DNA of 64,000 bases from Reticulitermes speratus. Its lineage: Eukaryota > Arthropoda > Insecta > Blattodea > Rhinotermitidae. Below, one piece after another: positions 1 to 8,986 of this stretch. The notes beneath the pieces are model-generated. The model made no database searches, was not told the origin of the DNA, and was given only the letters and a program-made list of their open reading frames with translations. The stretch lies in NCBI GenBank assembly GCA_021186555.1, contig JAJKFL010000039.1:18394733-18458732 (forward strand), given 5' to 3'. A program made the translations under genes and the position numbers. Each line of letters begins with the position of its first letter. Positions within the stretch are counted from its first letter, which is position 1.

Positions 1-417
1 TCCTTGTTTCAAACCATTCTTAATAGGAAAGGTGTCAGACAAATGTTTGCCTAACTGGGCTCTGCTATAGGTTTCATTTAGACACATTTTTACTAGCCTT
101 ACTAGTGGCATGGGGATACCAAACTCAATGAGAATATTATACAAGACCTCCCTCCTAACTGAATCACAGTCTTTCTTGAAGTCTATAAATAGCTGATGCA
201 CTGCCTCATTGCATTCCCATTGTTTCTCAAGTATTTGATGAATGCAGAATATGTGATCAGTAGTTGACCCGTTACATCTAAATCCACACTGATGATCCCC
301 AATAATTTCCTCTGCATATGGAGTTAACCTTGACAGAAGGATGTTGAATAGAATTTTGTATGTGGTTGACAAAAGCGATATGCCTCGATAATTACTGCAA
401 TCTGTTTTATCGCCCTT
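1..417 (-). mobile_element. LINE reverse transcriptase fragment, 3' portion of an interrupted non-LTR element
   Basis: The minus strand is open for about 139 codons from 417 to the window edge and reads as a non-LTR reverse transcriptase. Visible signatures are NYRGISLLSTTYKIL, the fingers segment GDHQCGFRCNGSTTD, and a motif A block FIDFKKDCDS. In motif A the usual Ala-Tyr after FKK has become Asp-Cys, which suggests decay, although the first catalytic Asp remains. The frame runs on past position 1, so the rest of the palm (YADD box) lies outside. It is continuous with the LINE at 4848-6030: the sequence ending FYKKG there resumes here as KGDKTD. The interruption is the BEL element at 418-4842. 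Confidence 0.9.
413..417. repeat. Target-site duplication of BEL element, left copy
   Basis: CCCTT immediately precedes the TG of the truncated LTR at 418. The same five bases follow the CA of the other LTR at 4843-4847. Five bases is the normal BEL/Pao target duplication. The duplicated bases belong to the interrupted LINE reading frame. Confidence 0.85.
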
Positions 418-841
<424 letters not shown>

Positions 842-848
842 ATGATTT

Positions 849-893
849 AACCCTACACGTGTTTCAGCTCTTTATGAGCCATCATCAGGGGTT
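849..893 (-). ncRNA. Hammerhead-ribozyme-like motif, copy A
   Basis: Minus strand, in order: stem I 5' strand AACCC (893-889), core CTGATGA (888-882), a single extra T, stem II GGCTC/GAGCT with a five-base loop, core GAAAC (865-861), four-base loop ACGT, then GTA (856-854) and stem I 3' strand GGGTT (853-849). Stem I is perfect over 5 bp. Stem III is only 2 bp (A-U, C-G), the very short form reported for Penelope-associated hammerheads. Predicted cleavage lies after the A at 854. The bulged T before stem II departs from the consensus and could impair activity. Confidence 0.5.
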
Positions 894-1239
894 TTCCTTA
901 TAAAAAGTGCTTTTCAAATGCTGAATCTGTTGATGACGCTTGTAAAGTTATGCACTATTTTAGAGCATAAAAACACTCGTTCATAAGTTAAAAACATGAG
1001 TCATAAATTATAGTTAAAATGATGATTTGTTAAAAAATAATAACTCATCTCTTTCTTGCCAAATAGGCCTTTAAAGAGATTTGCAAACACATTCCCCATG
1101 TTGGCAGTTTATATAACACAATACGTTTCGAGATTAAAAAATGTAGAATACTTCACAACACGCTAACACATTAACTACACTCTCCAACTTAATCCTATAT
1201 GTCAAAATGGCGGACGTGGAAGAGGATTCGTTCTTCATG

Positions 1240-1268
1240 CCCGGAGGACCAAAATTATGTCTACACTG
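1240..1268 (-). other. Stray PBS plus LTR-end junction inside the BEL element
   Basis: These 29 bp are identical to 4656-4684, the stretch that spans the primer-binding site and the first bases of the LTR. Here they lie between the truncated pol frame (from 1269 up) and the ARF1 5' UTR (from 1239 down). They create the stop of the pol frame. This is a template-switch scar: part of a second copy of the element's 5' end was copied between pol and the host mRNA. Confidence 0.75.
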
Positions 1269-1731
1269 CGACTTGTACTGTTTGTGCCAAAATAAGTGCT
1301 GCACATAATTCAAGTCTTGGAATAGACAACTGTTTCAGTGGTGCAACTCTGGATTTTGAAGAAAGCAATTTTACTGTTACTTTCCCTTGTTTATCCTTCG
1401 TTCTGAGATAAACACAACAACCATATGCCAACTCACTAGCATCTGCAAATCCATGTAATTCACATTCTTGAACAGGTTCTAAACACGTCACTAATCTTTC
1501 AATTTCAATACCATTTATGACATACAACTTACTTTCTATGCTATGCCATTCCTCCTGAAGGTACGTTGGAAGGATATCATCCCACTCTAACTTCTCCAGC
1601 CATAGTTTTTGCATTAACATTTGCATTTTACGGTTATTGGACCCAATAAACCTAATGGATCGAATATCGAAGCAATAGTTGATAGTACAGCTCTTTTGGT
1701 AATTTCTCTGTGTTGCTTCAATTGCAGACAA
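1261..1731 (-). pseudogene. BEL pol: end of RT and RNase H start, truncated
   Basis: The frame contains the Pao-type RNase H opening (LHGFADASELAYGCCVYLR, then KSRVAPLKQLSIPRLELCAA) and then ends within nine codons at the PBS/LTR scar. The catalytic Asp of FADAS is present. Everything after this point in a normal pol (rest of RNase H, integrase) is missing. It is offset in frame from the RT piece at 1614-2630, so at least one frameshift separates them. Confidence 0.85.
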
Positions 1732-2630
1732 AACGTGAACTTGTCAGATTTAGGATTCCATAACAAACCTAATGTCTTTACAGTATCATCCAAATTAAAT
1801 TCCAACGGAAAATTTGACTCTCTCTCAGCAACAGGAATTTTCTCTAAGAGCGCTGGATGATTTGACGCCCATTTCCTTAGCCAAAACCCGCTCTTGGTTA
1901 ACATCTCTCTTAGTTCTCCTTGTAATTGAAGGGCATCATCTACGTTCCCTGTGCCACTAATCAGGTCGTCGACGTAAAAATCCCTCATTACCACTTCTGC
2001 TGCTCTTGGAAAGCGTTCACCTTCATCCTCTGCCAATTGTTTCAAACATCTTGTTGCTAAAAAAGGAGCAGACGACGTGCCATAAGTTACAGTTTTCAAT
2101 TCATAAGTCTTCACAGGTTCATTTCGATCTGCTCTCCACAGAATTCGTTGAAGATGAGTATCTCTGGGATCCAGTACTATCTGTCTATACATTTTTGCAA
2201 TACCTGCACAAAAGACTATCTTGTGTGTCCTAAAGCGTTGAATCAGAGAGCAAAGATCTTCTTGATGTGAAGCTCCAACCATCAAAATATCATTCAATGT
2301 TGTACCATTACTTGTTCGTTCAGAACCATTAAAAACAACTCTTAGTTTTGTTGTAGAGCTATCTTGCTTCATTACTGCATGATGTGGCATGTAATAAGCT
2401 GGAAGATTATGTTCTTCTACTGCTTCCGTTTCTTGTATTAACGACATATGATTAAGATGCAAGTATTCATCCATAAACTTGTTGTAATCTTCCCTAAGTT
2501 GTGGTTGTCTATCTAGTCTCCCTTCTAATTGATGCAACCTTCTTAGCGCAGTGTCATATGAATTTCCCAAAGTTCCATGATCCTTTCGAATGGGTAGTCT
2601 AACTTGGTATCTTCCATCTTCTAGCCTCAC
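1614..2630 (-). pseudogene. BEL pol: reverse transcriptase domain
   Basis: The 338-codon piece has typical BEL/Pao RT blocks: PAYYMPHHAVMKQDSSTTKL, VVFNGSERTSNG, LNDILMVG, then GTSSAPFLATRCLKQLAED and the catalytic box DFYVDDLISG. Motif A should read with an Asp before I-K-MYRQI, but here it reads AGIAKMYRQI, so the first catalytic Asp is Gly. That alone should abolish polymerisation. It ends in SIFDPLGLLGP, the standard segment before the RNase H linker, just before the frameshift. Confidence 0.9.
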
Positions 2631-2666
2631 GGTGGTTTCTTGAAAATGCCTTTCACATTCCTTCTC

Positions 2667-3133
2667 TTACACGGTCAGTACCCTATGATTAAGATTTTCC
2701 ACAGTCCAAAATTTCTCTAGCTGGCTATGCAGTGGATCAGTGTACGTAAAAAAGGCATGTTGTCCTGAGTTTCCTTGACCCTTAACATCAACTGCAGGGA
2801 CTGTTCCTGATACTATGTACCCTAACCTCATATTCTGCAACATTGGCAAACCTTGACATTGATATTTACCATCTTGCAAAACATCAAAAAATATTTCAGC
2901 ACCTAACAGGAGATCCACATCATGAGGTTTATTGAAATTATCGTCTGCTAACTGTATGTTTTTGGAATTCTCCACTGAGATGCATCAATGCACATGGATG
3001 GCATTTTTCTTGTGACTTGAGGTAAGACTAAACATGTCAAATTAGTCTTGTACTCAGTTACATTGGAATGAATTTCAACAGATGCCATATGTGTTGTAGT
3101 AGCTACTGCGTTACTAATTCCTTTGACAGGCAC
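2667..3133 (-). pseudogene. BEL pol: protease and linker region, frameshifted
   Basis: Two overlapping minus-strand frames (3133-2948 and 2975-2667) cover the part between the aspartic protease and the RT. The second contains DVDLLLGAEIFFDVL, which resembles the protease flap and post-flap region (LLLG-D in the family), and GYIVSGTV just before the RT linker. It ends in a stop at 2667. Two frame breaks occur here, one near 3120 and one near 2960. Confidence 0.75.
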
Positions 3134-4524
3134 CTCCGCCTTTGTTTGCTAAGTCCTAAGCGATTGCAACATGAAGCTGTGATAAAATTTAATTGAGAAC
3201 AACTATCAAGTAAAGCATAACATTTGTGCAGTCTACCAGTATTACCCTTCACCCATACTTGTGCTGTAGCTAATAATACATGAGGTGATACTGCACCTTT
3301 CATTGTGAAATAACTCATTTGAGCTGAGTCCACTTGTTGATGCAACAATGTATGATGAAATTTGTTGCAGTTCTTGCAGCCCTTTGACTTGCACTGGTTT
3401 ACATAATGATTGTTGCCTAAGCAATTTAGACATAACTTATTTTTCTTCACAAATTTATATCTGTCATCAACTGCCAGTTGTTTGAACTGATTGCAATGAT
3501 GGATGGTATGTTCCCCATTGCACATAATGCACAGTTCTCTTGTTGTTACATAACTATGTATGTTAGGTTTATTGCCTTGTGACTTAACAGGTCCTTGAGG
3601 TTTAGCCTCTTGTTTCCTACTAGCTGCCTCTAGAGCATGACATCTAGTTTCCAAAAAATCATACAACTGATTTAGTTTGGGTAGCTGCTTACTCGAACTA
3701 AATAATTCCCATTCTCTTTTTGTTTTGCTGTCTAACTTCTGAACTACAATGTAAATTATCATTGAATCCCATGTATTTGTTTGTTGATCCATACTATCTA
3801 ATGCCTTCAAATTACTTTTTGTAATATCAATCAATTGTCTAAGCTGAACAACATTTTCAGTCACAATTGTGGGTTGCTTCACAATGTTATCAATGTGAGT
3901 GTTGACAATAAGTTTTTCATTCTGGTACCTTTCAGTTAACAAACTCCATGCAATATCATAGCCATCTTCATTTAAAGGAATGTGCTGAATTACTCTCTTG
4001 GCATCTCCATTAACAGCTGATAACAAATAATGAAATTTTTGTACGTTTGGAATTGTGGTATTATTTCCCACAAGTGACAAAAATGTCTCCTTAAAGGTAA
4101 TCCACTCACTTACATGTCCATTGAAATGTGGCAAAGACAACTGTGGAAGTTTCACTTGAACTACTGGTTCTGTTGTCACAACATTAATTTGTCGAGATTG
4201 AACATCCTTCAACTTTCTTGTATGAAACTCAACAAAAAAACAATATCTATTTTCTATTTCAGTCCTTTCCTGATCACTAGTAACATTCTCTTCTAACAAG
4301 TGTAACTCATCCTGTATCTCATTAAATTTGTTCCAATTGTCCTGTAATAAAGTTAATCTAACTTCCAGTTGTCCAGCATCACTGTCATCTTCCCATGAAT
4401 TTACATAATTTTCTAGCCTAGTGAATGCCCCCTTGACAATTCCCCGGCTTTTTATCAATCTTTTAACACTTTCCTCCATTGTGAACATAGGATGGTATGG
4501 TACTTGTCTCACAAAGGAATACAT
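3103..4524 (-). CDS. BEL gag with zinc knuckles and start of the protease
   Basis: A 473-codon open frame starts at 4524. It has an N-terminal charged coiled-coil-like segment, then the DUF1759-type gag core (LPQLSLPHFNGHVSEWITFK, then KFHYLLSAVNGDAKRVI). Two zinc-knuckle blocks follow (CIMCNGEHTIHHC and CLNCLGNNHYVNQC). It then runs into the aspartic protease active site, which reads ALLDSCSQLNFIT. The family usually has DSGS, so the Gly is replaced by Cys. Gag is the only long intact frame left in the element. Later pol sequence is in other frames. Confidence 0.9.
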   Translation of the reverse strand: MYSFVRQVPYHPMFTMEESVKRLIKSRGIVKGAFTRLENYVNSWEDDSDAGQLEVRLTLLQDNWNKFNEIQDELHLLEENVTSDQERTEIENRYCFFVEFHTRKLKDVQSRQINVVTTEPVVQVKLPQLSLPHFNGHVSEWITFKETFLSLVGNNTTIPNVQKFHYLLSAVNGDAKRVIQHIPLNEDGYDIAWSLLTERYQNEKLIVNTHIDNIVKQPTIVTENVVQLRQLIDITKSNLKALDSMDQQTNTWDSMIIYIVVQKLDSKTKREWELFSSSKQLPKLNQLYDFLETRCHALEAASRKQEAKPQGPVKSQGNKPNIHSYVTTRELCIMCNGEHTIHHCNQFKQLAVDDRYKFVKKNKLCLNCLGNNHYVNQCKSKGCKNCNKFHHTLLHQQVDSAQMSYFTMKGAVSPHVLLATAQVWVKGNTGRLHKCYALLDSCSQLNFITASCCNRLGLSKQRRRCLSKELVTQ

Positions 4525-4649
4525 ACAATGTTAAGGACCACGTGAATGGCTGACGCATTTTCTTTGTCTGTAACTACACATATACGCACTAATCTGTTCT
4601 CCACCGTAAAAACCAACCAAAAATAATTGTCCATCAATCCTCCATGTAG

Positions 4650-4667
4650 ATCCGGCCCGGAGGACCA
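4650..4667 (-). promoter_or_regulatory. Primer-binding site, tRNA-Tyr type
   Basis: The minus strand reads TGGTCCTCCGGGCCGGAT. The expected complement of the 3' end of insect tRNA-Tyr (CCA-tailed) is TGGTCCTTCGAGCCGGAT, so 16 of 18 bases agree. It lies six bases inside the LTR end at 4674. Confidence 0.65.
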
Positions 4668-4673
4668 AAATTA

Positions 4674-4842
4674 TGTCTACACTGGTAGCACTAGTACAAA
4701 AACCATGTAAATAAAAACCATCACAACAAACTAAGCGAACTGTATATTCTCCATATTGGCTACTACTACAACCCCCTCTCTTCATACAAAGTATGGCTGC
4801 CAACCTTATCAACTGCTTGAACAACCAAGGATCACATAAACA
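4674..4842 (-). repeat. 5' LTR of BEL element (169 bp)
   Basis: On the plus strand it begins TGTCTACACTGG and ends CACATAAACA. On the element's own strand this is TG...CA. Its first 94 bp recur at 418-511. 169 bp is short for BEL/Pao. Confidence 0.8.
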
Positions 4843-4847
4843 CCCTT
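4843..4847. repeat. Target-site duplication of BEL element, right copy
   Basis: CCCTT, the partner of 413-417. Removing 418-4847 restores a continuous LINE reading frame through FYKKG-DKTD. Confidence 0.85.
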
Positions 4848-6030
4848 CTTATAGAAAGGTACAATGATTGACTCCTTCCACTACTCAGACAATTCCTCTT
4901 TATTCCAAATATAATTTATAAGTTTATGGATCTCACAACGAATTGTCCTACCTCCTGCTTTAATCAATTCTGCTGGAATTTCATCAATACCTGGTGATTT
5001 GTGCCTTTTTTAGCTTTTCAATAGCCATCTCAACCTCAGAGACACTGGGCTCAGGCACTAGTGGCTCTGCTGTATGTATTTTAGTCTGCCCAACATCCTT
5101 AACCCCATGTACATTCAATAGCTGAAAGAAGTTATTCCTCCACCTAGCCAAAATACTGTGGGAGTCTGCAACAAGATCACCCTTCTCATCCTAAACTACA
5201 TTAGTTCTAGGCTGGTAACCCTTCTTAAAGTCACTGATGCATCACTCCCATCAGGAGAGGTCCAGGTGTATTTATGAATGTTTCGGTGCGGGAACATTGT
5301 GCTCTTAACAACTAGATCTTTTGATGTGGCAAAATTTACTGCTCTGACACCATTATCATTACTATCCTGATGTAAACTCTCATTTACAATTGTCAGTTTA
5401 AAAGTATCCTTCCTCCCCAGTTTTGCATTAACATCTCCTAACAGAATTTTCATAAGGTACTTAGTAAAAATGATCTACAGCCTGTTCTAATTCCTCATCG
5501 AAACTGTCCTTTGAGTCATCACTTTTCACCTCAGTTGGTGAATGTGAATTCAGTACAATGATATTACACGAGTGACCTCTCAGCACTATATATGACATCC
5601 TATCACTAACAAACGCTACCCTCTTAATTGCTGATGCTATTCTCTGGTGTACAAAAAAATCTGTTCCCAATTGGTGACTTTTATTTTCTTTTCCATAGAA
5701 AAAAGTATAATCCCCTGCTCTTACAGTGCCTCCTTTGTCCCACCTAAACTCCTGTACACCCACTAATTCTAACCTATAAATCGCTAATTCCCTAGCCACT
5801 GTCATAAGTGACCCCGACCTGTACAGGCTCCTCACGTTCCAAGTGTCAAACCTCATATCCCTTGTCCATTGCTTATGTCGTACCAAAGAATCAGTCCAGC
5901 TCCGAGGCCTTGTGAAATGTGAAGTGTTCCAGTACAATACAGGGTATAAAAACCCACGTCACGATCATCATATAAACAACCGCTGGGAAAACCTGAAACC
6001 TTATACGCTTACTAAGTTGTTTAGAAATGC
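4848..6030 (-). mobile_element. LINE, 5' portion: leader, APE endonuclease and RT N-terminus, degraded
   Basis: The minus strand runs from a 5' leader (about 6030-5940) into an APE-type endonuclease (5937-5196), then jumps by internal deletion near 5225 into the pre-RT segment (5195-4848). That segment reads ADSHSILARWRNNFFQLLNV and PGIDEIPAELIKAGG. A stop replaces a codon near 5191 and a frameshift lies near 5008. The element is the 5' half of the LINE whose 3' part is at 1-417. It lies in the presumed intron of the death-effector-domain gene, about 40 bp below the splice donor at 6069. Confidence 0.85.
5196..5937 (-). pseudogene. LINE APE-type endonuclease
   Basis: Two adjacent frames (5937-5461 and 5453-5196) are separated by one stop. 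The first has the start of the fold (TWNVRSLYRSGSL), GVQEFRWDKGGT with the catalytic Glu, and VLNSHSPTE. The second continues LLGDVNAKLGR, which keeps the Asp and Asn of the D-N-N/A motif, and HKYTWTSPDG. The terminal D-H catalytic block is absent because of the internal deletion, so the nuclease is dead. Confidence 0.85.
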
Positions 6031-6069
6031 GTTTTGAATGAACACCGTAGTGAGTTGAAATTATCTTAC

Positions 6070-6391
6070 CATGACTGACATACGGTCCTCCAAGTCTATT
6101 GCTAGCCATGTAACACTGGTAATTGTATATCTCTTGAAAGATGGGAGCATCAGGCAACAGGTTTACAATTTTCCCAAAAGGTTCCACGTTTGCTTCTCCA
6201 ACATAACCTCTTTTTTCTAGTACTGTTATTAAATCGTTGAAATTGTTTATATAACTAGAACGTCTTTTAGAGTTTATAACAGGCTGAAATGTACTGATAA
6301 AACACTTCAAACGTTCTTGACTTAAATGTTCTTCAGCACTTTCCACAACTTTATCTCTGAGTTCAGTGTAAGCACTTGCACAATCTGACAT
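6070..6391 (-). CDS. Fadd: Death-effector-domain adaptor, FADD-like, first coding exon (partial gene)
   Basis: Starting at the Met at 6391 (MSDCASAYTELRDKV), the exon encodes 107 codons plus one base and ends at a strong donor (exon G, then GTAAGATAA) at 6069. The peptide is helical and fits one death-effector domain across residues 8-95: an initial acidic helix, INSKRRSSYINNFNDLITVL, EKRGYVGEANVEPFGKIV, and a last helix ending IYNYQ. Basic-then-Asn INSKRR is what I associate with insect FADD. FADD links IMD to the caspase DREDD in insect immunity. A death domain would be expected in later exons to the left, outside the window. An upstream in-frame ATG (6421) exists but the second Met has better domain fit. 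Alternative: another DED protein such as a caspase prodomain. Confidence 0.6.
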
Positions 6392-6845
6392 TGTATCCCA
6401 CAGATTACTGCCACGACACAAAACTGTTAACGTACGTCATCGGAAGCATTCATTAAATTCAACCGATATTTAGTGACGACACAAATTTGGCTCCAGTCGC
6501 TGAGTGAACTTTGTGAAATCGTCGACATACCCAAGTATGTATTTTGTTAGCAGACTTACCATCAATATTTAAAACTTGTGCTAAAATATCTTCAACTATC
6601 TACTTAGCAACGCTATGGAATCACAATTCGTCTTGAACATGTCCCTTCACCACAGATTACTACTACCAGATCGGTAACTTCAATGCTATTGGTCGGAAAC
6701 GTGGGGGCGGAGTCTATTGTCCTGCCATCTATGCGCAGTGCACAAGTACCACAAGTTGTTAGTAGCAATCGGTAGCAATATCCCAGTCGGTAAGGTTGAC
6801 TACTATTCGGCCCTCAATATCCCCCCCTCCCTTTCGCCACTTCAT
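6392..6845 (-). promoter_or_regulatory. Upstream region of the FADD-like gene, possible non-coding first exon
   Basis: The stretch is richer in CpG than its surroundings and has an inverted CCAAT box (CTATTGGTCGG near 6690) and a GC-box-like GGGGGCGGAG near 6704. On the minus strand, a second good splice donor (ATTGATG, then GTAAGTCTG) ends at 6560. The frame before it has a stop and its only ATG opens a 14-codon frame, so this would be a 5' UTR exon. A candidate acceptor (TTAACAG) lies near 6424. No TATA box was recognised. Confidence 0.35.
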
Positions 6846-7445
6846 ACAGATAATTTTCACTTGACATGGTTCAGCAGCAGCATGAAATAATGTCCTGTAC
6901 AATAGGTCATATCATAGATATTTCATTCATATGTATTTATTATCCCTGCACTGAAATCTACTCAGCTACAGAGTATGTTAATGTTCACACTTTTAACTTC
7001 CACTTCAAACACATCAATATTGAATGTAGGACAAGATATAAAGAAACTAAAAATTTTTTATTCTTCAAAAACGGGCAGTAAGGTATACTGCAGGGTTAAA
7101 ACATTTAGAATCGTGTAGAAAGAGTTTCAGTCATCTAAAGATATTAACAGTGTATTTGTTATACATTCAAAAGACAATCTTATAAGTAATAGAAAAGTCT
7201 AACTGCACTGTAAATAAACATGTACATACACGTAACACAAGAAATAGTCTTTATTATATCTATCTATCTATCTAGCTATCAATCAATCTATCTATCTATT
7301 ATGACTATACAAGCAAAGGTATATGTTGTATATACAATAAACACAGCTGTACTTTTGTTATGTATAATACACATTCACATCCTATATCACTGTATTTTCA
7401 TCTACAGGATGAATGAAAAAAGTGATTGATGTATAACATCAAACA
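6846..7445. other. AT-rich spacer with a (TATC)n microsatellite
   Basis: I see no gene. An imperfect TATC/AATC tract covers about 7255-7306. The 60-80-codon frames here have no recognisable content. Confidence 0.5.
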
Positions 7446-7690
7446 GTGTATATTCAGGAATACACCAACAAATGCAGAAATCACTAAAAAGGTGCAATCA
7501 GCCCTTTATTATAGTCGAACCCTACATATGTTTCGGCTCTCCACGAGCCATCATCAGGGGCTTTCTAATAGTGCTTCTCAAATGCTGGGTCTGCCTATTA
7601 TTGACATTCGTAAAATTTTTTGTGTACTGTTTATAAAATCATATATAAGTAAAATCGTGAGTATAAAATATAGTTAAAATGACAGAATGT
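7446..7690 (-). repeat. Hammerhead-bearing module, copy B
   Basis: It is homologous end to end with 785-1040 (copy A). It abuts the last recognisable exon of the P-like transposase and seems to have truncated it, since the exon's coding similarity stops where the module begins near 7690. Edges are again ATACACCAACAAA and ATAGTTAAAATGA. Confidence 0.7.
7518..7562 (-). ncRNA. Hammerhead-ribozyme-like motif, copy B
   Basis: Minus strand: stem I AGCCC (7562-7558) with GGGTT (7522-7518), core CTGATGA (7557-7551), an extra T, stem II GGCTC/GAGCC with loop GTGGA, core GAAAC (7534-7530), loop ATAT, then GTA (7525-7523). Relative to copy A, stem II changes from G-U to G-C at its base and the stem III loop differs, but every core base is kept. 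Predicted cleavage is after 7523. Confidence 0.5.
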
Positions 7691-7830
7691 TGAAACCACA
7701 CTGTTCACTGTATCTTTGCACTTTTTGATGTTCCACAAAATCATACACCGCACCACGTTCAAACTGTCAAAGAGCTTATCAACTTCCCCAATGACGGTGA
7801 CAGTAGCCAGGTATGTGCTGCTCAACATTC
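7691..7830 (-). pseudogene. P-like transposase exon 3, truncated
   Basis: The acceptor TGATTCTTTTAG precedes 7830. Phase 1 joins to exon 2 as a Gly codon, followed by MLSSTYLATVTVIGEVDKLF and DSLN, matching the family block around LFDSLN. Coding similarity fades after about 30 more codons, where the hammerhead-bearing module starts. Confidence 0.7.
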
Positions 7831-7876
7831 CTAAAAGAATCAGTAAAATAATAAAGCTAGGGCCTTGTTACATTAA

Positions 7877-8816
7877 TACTAGGTGCGCCCAGAAAGTAAT
7901 GCAACGCATTTTTTTTCTCGGCCCAATTTTGTTGGATAAAAATGATATTTTGCGTGCTGTATCTTTAAAATGTCCCGCGTTTATGCACATAGGCGCAATG
8001 TTTCCCGCTGGATAGCAGCGCAGTAGTGAGCTTTCAAAATGGAGTCTGCAAGTGACGTGCGTTCTAAACAGAGAGCAGTAATTGAGTTTCTTTTGGCAGA
8101 AAACGAAACAAGTGAATCAATTCACAGGCGCTTAAGAAAGGTCTATGGAGACATGGCAGTGGATAAAAGCACCGTCAGCCGTTGGGCGAAGCGATTGGCG
8201 TTATCAGAACAAGGACGGGGCAGTTCCCTCAGCCGGCAAGATCATGGCGACAGTCTTTTGGGACTGTGAAGGAGTCATTCTCATAGACGTGTTGCCCAGT
8301 GGCCAAACGATCAACTCGGACGTCTATGTGGAAACACTGAAGAAGCTGAAGAAGCGTTTCCGGAGAGTTCGTTCCCATAAAGATGCGACAAAAGTGCTTC
8401 TTCAACACGACAATGCGAGGCCACACACAAGTCTGCGTACCCGAGAGGCCATCACAAAACTTCAGTGGACTGTCCTGCCTCATCCACCGTACAGCCCGGA
8501 TCTGGCTCCTTCCGACTACCATCTTTTCGGTCCCTTGAAAGGTGCAATCCGCGGAAAGAGGTTTGAGGACGACGAGGAAGTCATTGCTGAAGTAAAGAGG
8601 TGGTTGCGACAGAGACCTGCAGAGTGGTACCGCGAAGGCATACAGGCTCTCGCATCTCGGTGGCGTAAGGCCAAAGATTTAGAAGGAGACTATGTTGAAA
8701 AATAGGTTTAGGTAGCCAAAGATTCATGTAATGATGTGACATATTTGAAGTTTTAATAAAATCAATTGTGAATGAGAAAAAAAATGTGTTGCATTACTTT
8801 CTGGGCGCACCTAGTA
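7877..8816 (+). mobile_element. Mariner element, internally deleted (936 bp)
   Basis: The terminal inverted repeats begin CTAGGTGCGCCCAGAAAGTA and match at 7879-7918 and 8814-8775 with about one mismatch. TA duplicates flank both ends (7877-7878 and 8815-8816). A full mariner is about 1.3 kb. The copy lies in intron 2 of the P-like gene, in the opposite orientation. The near-identical TIRs suggest a fairly recent insertion. Confidence 0.9.
8039..8705 (+). pseudogene. Mariner transposase with internal deletion and frameshift
   Basis: The first frame (8039-8269) keeps the N-terminal HTH (VIEFLLAENETSESIHRRLR, STVSRWAKRL). Near 8210-8240 it jumps to the other frame in the catalytic region: MATVFWDCEGVILIDVLPSG with the second Asp, LQHDNARPHTS, and PPYSPDLAPSDYHLFGPLKG with the third Asp (DD34D spacing region). 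About 120-130 residues with the second HTH and the first catalytic Asp are missing, so no active enzyme is possible. It ends GDYVEK at 8705. Confidence 0.9.
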
Positions 8817-8986
8817 TTAGAATAACACAGTAATCAGTGCACAGAAACTGGGAGAAAATAAAGTTCTTTTTTTTTCGGCTGATCACAAGTACATTTTGGG
8901 GAGAAGTTGGAAAAATTGTCTTCATGTAACCAATGCCTTAAAAACAGTGCATTACAAATAACTGAATGCAATGAAACATTTCTTAC

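Noticed and set aside
5891..6421. A single 176-codon protein
   Set aside because: The first part is the FADD-like exon. Beyond the donor at 6069 the frame reads intron and LINE leader by chance.
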